A DNA stretch of 8,665 nucleotides from Xanthobacteraceae bacterium (GTDB lineage: Bacteria > Pseudomonadota > Alphaproteobacteria > Rhizobiales > Xanthobacteraceae). The DNA lies in contig JASHQO010000104.1 in the NCBI GenBank assembly GCA_030039105.1, positions 1 to 8,665 on the forward strand. The letters run 5' to 3'. Position numbers and translations under genes: made by a program. This document shows positions 1-8,665 of the stretch, piece after piece (positions within the stretch are counted from its first letter, which is position 1; every line of letters starts with the position of its first letter). Below the pieces are notes generated by a model. That model had not been told where the DNA came from, did no database searches, and saw only the letters and a program-made list of their open reading frames with translations.

Positions 1-1046
<1,046 letters not shown>

Positions 1047-1074
1047 GGTCTGGGGTTCCTTCGCTGTCGCTGCT

Positions 1075-1545
1075 TCACCAGCGATAGTGCGAGAACGCGC
1101 GGTTGGCTTCGGCCATCCGGTGCGTGTCTTCGCGCTTCTTAACGGCGTTTCCCCTGTTATTTGATGCGTCGAGCAGCTCCGCGGACAACCGCTCGGTCAT
1201 TGTTTTTTCGTTGCGTTCGCGCGCCGCCGAAATGATCCAGCGGATGCCGAGCGCTTGACGCCGCGACGAGCGCACTTCCACCGGCACCTGATAGGTCGCG
1301 CCGCCGACGCGGCGCGACCGCACTTCGATCGACGGCATGACGTTGTCGAGAGCCTGCTGGAACACGGCGACCGGGTTCTGCCGGGTCTTGCCTTCGATGA
1401 TGTCGAGCGCGCCGTACACGATGGTCTCGGCGGCCGACTTCTTGCCGGCATGCATCACCGAGTTCATGAATTTCGTGACCACGATGTTGCCGAATTTCGG
1501 GTCCGGCAGGATCTCGCGTTTATCGGCCCTGTGACGGCGGGACAT
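1075..1545 (-). CDS. rpsG: 30S ribosomal protein S7
   Basis: S7 is a primary assembly protein of the 30S head. It binds the 3' major domain of 16S rRNA and sits near the mRNA exit and the E site. The 156-residue product is the usual length. It opens MSRRHRADKREILPDPKF and contains the conserved KFMNSVMHAGKK and VRSRRVGGATYQVPVEV segments (beta hairpin region), ending AFSHYRW. A purine-rich stretch, GAAGAG, lies 6 bases before the ATG at 1545. A better AAGGA match sits too far upstream to be the main ribosome binding site. The gene lies 143 bases after rpsL and 28 bases before fusA. In E. coli, S7 represses its own operon by binding the rpsL-rpsG intergenic RNA. The hairpin-rich gap here is in the same place, but whether S7 binds it is inference. 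Confidence 0.99.
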   Translation of the reverse strand: MSRRHRADKREILPDPKFGNIVVTKFMNSVMHAGKKSAAETIVYGALDIIEGKTRQNPVAVFQQALDNVMPSIEVRSRRVGGATYQVPVEVRSSRRQALGIRWIISAARERNEKTMTERLSAELLDASNNRGNAVKKREDTHRMAEANRAFSHYRW

Positions 1546-1571
1546 CTCGTTCTCTTCTTTCCTTCGTCATG

Positions 1572-1668
1572 GCCGGGCTCGGCCCGGCGTCTTCCTTGGC
1601 ACTCCGGCTCGCGCCGGCCCCTAAACTGTCCTCTTGAGTTCCCCGGGTCGCGCCGCGTCCGCCCGGGG
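1572..1668 (-). repeat. GC-rich hairpin cluster in the rpsL-rpsG gap
   Basis: Three palindromes occupy most of this gap. In transcription order they are: CCCCGGG (1668-1662) pairing with CCCGGGG (1647-1641); CCGGC-GCGA-GCCGG (1617-1604), a 5-bp stem with a GNRA tetraloop; and GCCGGGC-CGA-GCCCGGC (1588-1572), 7 bp. From memory, the last, preceded on the plus strand by TTCGTCAT, resembles dispersed intergenic repeats common in bradyrhizobial genomes, though I cannot search for it. The cluster may be repeat insertions, an RNA-processing or stability element, or an S7 binding region. The palindromes are certain; their role is not known. Confidence 0.6.
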
Positions 1669-1675
1669 GCTCTAC

Positions 1676-1706
1676 GCAAAAAGGCCGACTACTTCGGCCT
1701 TTTTGC
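1676..1706 (-). terminator. Intrinsic terminator-like hairpin overlapping the rpsL stop
   Basis: A perfect 13-bp inverted repeat (1676-1688 with 1694-1706) encloses a 5-base loop at 1689-1693. The stem has a GGCCGA core with five A residues on one side and five T residues on the other, so it reads as a terminator on either strand. In the rpsL transcript the 5' arm encodes the last codons (ending Lys-Arg-Pro-Lys), the loop carries the TAG stop and the 3' arm ends in TTTTT. Its position inside the str operon, between rpsL and rpsG, suggests an attenuator or partial terminator rather than an operon end. Confidence 0.75.
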
Positions 1707-2060
1707 TCCGTACTTCGATCTTCGCTGCTTGCGGTTTTTTACGCCTTGGGTATCGAGCACGCCGCGCAGGATGTGATAGCGGACACCCGGAAGGTCTTTG
1801 ACGCGGCCGCCGCGGATCATCACGACCGAATGCTCCTGCAGGTTATGGCCCTCGCCCGGGATGTAGCCGATCACTTCGAAGCCATTGGTCAATCGCACCT
1901 TGGCGACCTTGCGCAGCGCCGAGTTCGGCTTCTTCGGCGTCGTGGTGTAGACGCGAGTGCAGACGCCGCGCTTCTGCGGGCTCTGCTGCAGAGCCGGAAC
2001 CTTCTTCTTCGCGTGCTGCGTCACCCGCGGCTTGCGAATGAGCTGGTTGATCGTCGGCAT
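1689..2060 (-). CDS. rpsL: 30S ribosomal protein S12
   Basis: S12 lies at the decoding centre of the 30S subunit and affects translational accuracy; it is the classic streptomycin-resistance locus. The 123-residue product has the family's usual length and opens MPTINQLIRKPR. It carries the conserved loop TTTPKKPNSALRKVAK, with Lys43 in the wild-type state, and RGGRVKDLPGVRYH with Lys88, Asp89 and Pro91 also wild type. The allele therefore looks streptomycin-sensitive. Asp89 is the residue that RimO methylthiolates in E. coli (Asp88 in that numbering). The ATG at 2060 has AAAGGT 5 bases upstream, a good ribosome binding site. It is the first gene of the str operon here, behind its own promoter and a leader of about 350 bases. 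Its stop codon lies in the loop of a terminator-like hairpin. Confidence 0.99.
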   Translation of the reverse strand: MPTINQLIRKPRVTQHAKKKVPALQQSPQKRGVCTRVYTTTPKKPNSALRKVAKVRLTNGFEVIGYIPGEGHNLQEHSVVMIRGGRVKDLPGVRYHILRGVLDTQGVKNRKQRRSKYGAKRPK

Positions 2061-2414
2061 CCGTTACCTTTGCTCAAGACGGGGCTTGCGCCCCTTTATG
2101 ACTCCAAGCCGGGCTTGCGCCCGGAGATCGTCCGGGACCGACACTTTCCGTCAGGCGCGAATCCGTTCGCGCAAAACCAAATCGCGCCATCCGCTCCCGG
2201 CGCGGAGGGGCGCTTGGTCTTCGCAGAGGACCACGGCGTTTACCGCGGTCATGCCCTGATCATCTGACTTCCGAAGCCAGAGGCAGCGTTTGAGCTTCCT
2301 TCGTCGAGGCGTCGCGCCACGTCCCGCTGATCAAAAGCGCAAAACTTTCAATAGCTTACACGGGGGACCCGGCAGGCCGTTCCGACTGGCGAAGCTCACC
2401 GCCTGCCGAAAAGT
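2061..2414 (-). promoter_or_regulatory. Long structured 5' leader of rpsL
   Basis: About 354 bases separate the predicted transcription start from rpsL, with no convincing gene inside. Read as minus-strand RNA it holds several strong hairpins: an 8-bp closing stem near the 5' end (2408-2401 with 2377-2370); GACCGCGG/CCGTGGTC with one G-U pair (2250-2229); GCGCGAA-CGGA-TTCGCGC (2172-2155); CCGGGC-GCAA-GCCCGG (2124-2109); and GGGGC-GCAA-GCCCC (2094-2081), which ends 9 bases before the ribosome binding site. The last two carry GNRA tetraloops. A further stem, CCCGGA/TCCGGG (2136-2131 with 2125-2120), competes with the 2124-2109 hairpin. The palindromes are seen directly; a regulatory role is inferred. 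Confidence 0.5.
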
Positions 2415-2420
2415 GGGGCG

Positions 2421-2449
2421 TATGTATCGACGCACAGGGGCGAAGTCAA
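2421..2449 (-). promoter_or_regulatory. Sigma70-type promoter of the str operon
   Basis: On the minus strand, TTGACT (2449-2444) and TACATA (2426-2421) are separated by exactly 17 bases, a near-consensus -35/-10 pair. Transcription would start near 2414. It lies just past the probable terminator of the upstream gene and is the best promoter match I found between that gene and rpsL. This fits an independent str operon start rather than read-through from rpoBC. Confidence 0.75.
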
Positions 2450-2463
2450 GGCAGAAGAGGTCT

Positions 2464-2511
2464 AAAAAGCGCGATGGCGCAAGCACATCTGCGCTGTCGC
2501 CGTGCTTCGCC
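2464..2511 (-). terminator. Probable terminator of the ModA-like gene
   Basis: Beginning 2 bases after the stop codon, minus-strand GGCGAAGCAC (2511-2502) pairs with GTGCTT plus CGCC (2486-2481 and 2479-2476), leaving one bulged base. A TTTTT run follows at 2468-2464. The T run is 7 bases from the stem, so the match is imperfect. A smaller GCGC-CATC-GCGC stem (2480-2469) abuts the T run and could serve instead. The rpsL promoter starts 15 bases later. Confidence 0.5.
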
Positions 2512-2512
2512 T

Positions 2513-3193
2513 TCAGCCCGGCTCCATGCCCTTCGCCCGGATCAGGCTGACGACCTCCGGCATCGCCATGAAGGCGATGAAGGTACGGGCCACGGCGCCG
2601 TTTGCCGTGGCTGCTGCCAAGCCGGCAGCATAGACGATGATGTTCTGCAGCTCGCCCGGCAGCGGTCCGACCAGTTCGGCGCCCTTTACGGGAAGGATCG
2701 CCACGATCTGCTGCATGCCGATCTCCGCCTCCCCCTCGGCGACGATCTCGGCGACCAGCCGGCTGGTCAGCCTGGTTTTCGGTTTTACCTCGTCGGCGAT
2801 GCCGAGGCGCTCGAACAGCTTGGCGATATAGGCGCCGCTCGGGCCGTCGCTGTAGCCGATGGTCTTGGCCTGCAGCAGCGCGCGCTTGAATGCCTCGACC
2901 GTGCCGATGTCGGGCTTGGGCGCGCCGGCGCGCACCGCAAGCCCGACCGCCGAGCGGGTGATGTCGGTCTGGGTGCCGGCGGCGATGTTGCCGGCCTGCG
3001 CCAGCGCATCGAGCTCCGGCCGCGGCAACAGCGCGATATCGAATGCCGCGCCGGCCGCGACCTCCTTCTGCAGCACCGAGGTCAGTGCGAATTTCATGTC
3101 GACCTTGGTGCCGCTCGCCCGTTCGAACAGCGGCGCGGCTTCGAGCATGAGCGAACGCATTGCGCCGCCACTGAGGATTTTGAGAGTGGACAT
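2513..3193 (-). CDS. ModA-like substrate-binding-domain protein, probably cytoplasmic
   Basis: The 226-residue product has the fold signature of type 2 periplasmic binding proteins of the molybdate-binding-like group (SBP_bac_11 / COG0725 type). It opens with a first beta strand and binding loop, KILSGGAMRSLM (residues 5-16). A central KTIGYSDGPSGAYIAKLFERLGI-like segment follows, then EAEIGMQQIVAIL and PGELQ. The C-terminal helix FIAFMAMPEVVSLIRAKG is typical of the family. There is no signal peptide or lipobox at the chosen ATG, and no permease or ATPase gene is nearby, so it is an orphan and likely cytoplasmic. The open frame continues 12 codons upstream, but those residues come from a repeat palindrome, so ATG 3193 is preferred. 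No clear Shine-Dalgarno precedes it. It sits between rpoC and the str operon with a terminator on each side. The ligand cannot be told from sequence; molybdate is only one possibility. Confidence 0.85.
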   Translation of the reverse strand: MSTLKILSGGAMRSLMLEAAPLFERASGTKVDMKFALTSVLQKEVAAGAAFDIALLPRPELDALAQAGNIAAGTQTDITRSAVGLAVRAGAPKPDIGTVEAFKRALLQAKTIGYSDGPSGAYIAKLFERLGIADEVKPKTRLTSRLVAEIVAEGEAEIGMQQIVAILPVKGAELVGPLPGELQNIIVYAAGLAAATANGAVARTFIAFMAMPEVVSLIRAKGMEPG

Positions 3194-3207
3194 GACGCGA
3201 TCTTGTG

Positions 3208-3236
3208 GCCCGGATGGAGCGAAGCGCAATCCGGGC
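3208..3236. repeat. REP-like palindrome, unit 1 (inverted relative to units 2-3)
   Basis: GCCCGGAT (3208-3215) pairs with ATCCGGGC (3229-3236) around a 13-base loop holding GGAGCGAAGCG. It matches the loop and outer stem of the two adjacent units but lies on the opposite strand. From memory, the sequence resembles a palindrome dispersed in intergenic DNA of Bradyrhizobium and relatives. It lies directly upstream of the ModA-like start codon. Confidence 0.75.
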
Positions 3237-3237
3237 A

Positions 3238-3314
3238 GCGGCGATCCCGCATTACGCTTCGCTCTCCCTGCGGGCTGCGGCGATCCCGCATTACGCTTCG
3301 CTCCATGCGGGCTA
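3238..3314. repeat. REP-like palindromes, units 2 and 3 (tandem direct repeat)
   Basis: Two tandem copies share an identical 27-base core (3238-3264 and 3277-3303), offset by 39 bases. Each forms a palindrome: CCCGCA/TGCGGG (3246-3251 with 3269-3274) and CCCGCAT/ATGCGGG (3285-3291 with 3305-3311). The minus-strand loop reads GAGCGAAGCG, as in unit 1. A frame through them encodes a repeated ERSVMRDRR peptide, a familiar false ORF in this group. Confidence 0.8.
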
Positions 3315-3332
3315 CAAGAGATAAGGGCTACG

Positions 3333-3360
3333 AAAAAGGGCCGCCAACGCGGCGGCCCTT
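3333..3360 (-). terminator. Intrinsic terminator of rpoC
   Basis: Minus-strand AAGGGCCGCC (3360-3351) pairs perfectly with GGCGGCCCTT (3345-3336) around a 5-base GCGTT loop. A T tract (3337-3333) follows at once. It starts 22 bases after the rpoC TAA. This is a strong rho-independent terminator and marks the end of the rpoBC transcript. Confidence 0.9.
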
Positions 3361-3382
3361 CGATCTTATTGCGGAGCCGCGA

Positions 3383-7591
<4,209 letters not shown>

Positions 7592-7613
7592 CGTTCTCTC
7601 CGTTTGGAGTTTC

Positions 7614-7704
7614 CGGACGACGGACACCGGAGGACCGACGACAGATAATTCTGCGTCGTCGCTTGCCCGCTGTCCGGCCTCCGTCGTCTGTCTTCTGTCG
7701 TCCG
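7614..7704 (-). repeat. Imperfect long stem-loop in the rpoB-rpoC gap
   Basis: The 114-base gap is built from GACGAC-rich sequence on one side and GTCGTC-rich sequence on the other. The outer arms CGGACGAC (7614-7621) and GTCGTCCG (7697-7704) pair over 8 bp. Inside, CGGAGG (7628-7633) pairs with CCTCCG (7678-7683), and other short registers are possible. It starts right after the rpoB stop and ends about 23 bases before the rpoC ATG. There is no T tract, so it is not an intrinsic terminator. It could be a repeat insertion or an mRNA-processing or stability element; which is unknown. Confidence 0.55.
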
Positions 7705-7705
7705 C

Positions 7706-8665
<960 letters not shown>

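Noticed and set aside
1255..1776. A 173-codon plus-strand frame over rpsG and the rpsL end
   Set aside because: It is antisense to rpsG and runs through the terminator hairpin. No domain is recognisable and the composition is that of a shadow frame.
2151..2252. A 33-codon minus-strand frame in the rpsL leader that could be a leader peptide
   Set aside because: It has only a weak ribosome binding site and no codon run suggesting attenuation. A frame this short is expected by chance in GC-rich DNA. Ribosome profiling or conservation of the frame would be needed to revive it.
3094..3306. Minus-strand frame with repeated ERSVMRDRR peptide
   Set aside because: It is a translation of the REP-like palindromes running into the ModA-like gene in the wrong frame. 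This peptide is a familiar annotation artefact in bradyrhizobial genomes.
3320..3354. Possible promoter for the ModA-like gene (TTGGCG, 17 bases, TTATCT on the minus strand)
   Set aside because: The -35 element falls inside the rpoC terminator stem and neither box is close to consensus. I could not find a better one, so how this gene is transcribed is unresolved.
7592..7627. Upstream ATG at 7627 as the rpoC start
   Set aside because: The extra 12 residues lie in the rpoB-rpoC spacer stem-loop region and are unlike the family. The ATG at 7591 has a good Shine-Dalgarno and the usual N-terminus.

Overview
This window is a conserved housekeeping stretch: the end of the RNA polymerase operon (rpoB-rpoC) followed by the start of the str operon (rpsL-rpsG-fusA). 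Every supported gene lies on the minus strand, so transcription runs from base 8665 toward base 1. Protein sequence, high GC content and the intergenic repeat type point to an alphaproteobacterium of the Hyphomicrobiales, near the Bradyrhizobium / Rhodopseudomonas / Xanthobacteraceae group. I cannot name the genus.

Layout in transcription order: the C-terminal part of rpoB (8665-7706); a 114-base gap that can fold into an imperfect stem-loop; complete rpoC (7591-3383); a strong intrinsic terminator (3360-3333); a cluster of three REP-like palindromes (about 3314-3208); a small orphan gene for a periplasmic-binding-protein-fold (ModA-like) protein with no visible signal peptide (3193-2513); a probable terminator (2511-2464); a good sigma70-type promoter (2449-2421); a leader of about 350 bases rich in hairpins (2414-2061); rpsL (2060-1689); a perfect 13-bp hairpin with A and T tracts straddling the rpsL stop (1706-1676); a GC-rich hairpin cluster (1668-1572); rpsG (1545-1075); and the first half of fusA (1046 to the window edge).

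RpoB and RpoC form the RNA polymerase catalytic core. S12, S7 and EF-G belong to the 30S decoding and translocation apparatus. The window therefore joins two growth-rate-controlled units, separated by a non-essential-looking gene and repeats.

I see no defence system, CRISPR array, transposase, tRNA or biosynthetic cluster. The points worth a second look are regulatory or architectural: the long rpsL leader with mutually exclusive hairpins, the terminator embedded in the end of rpsL inside an operon, the covarying REP-like palindromes, and the cytoplasmic ModA-like protein. Long open frames on the plus strand opposite rpoC are shadows of a GC-rich gene, not a new system.
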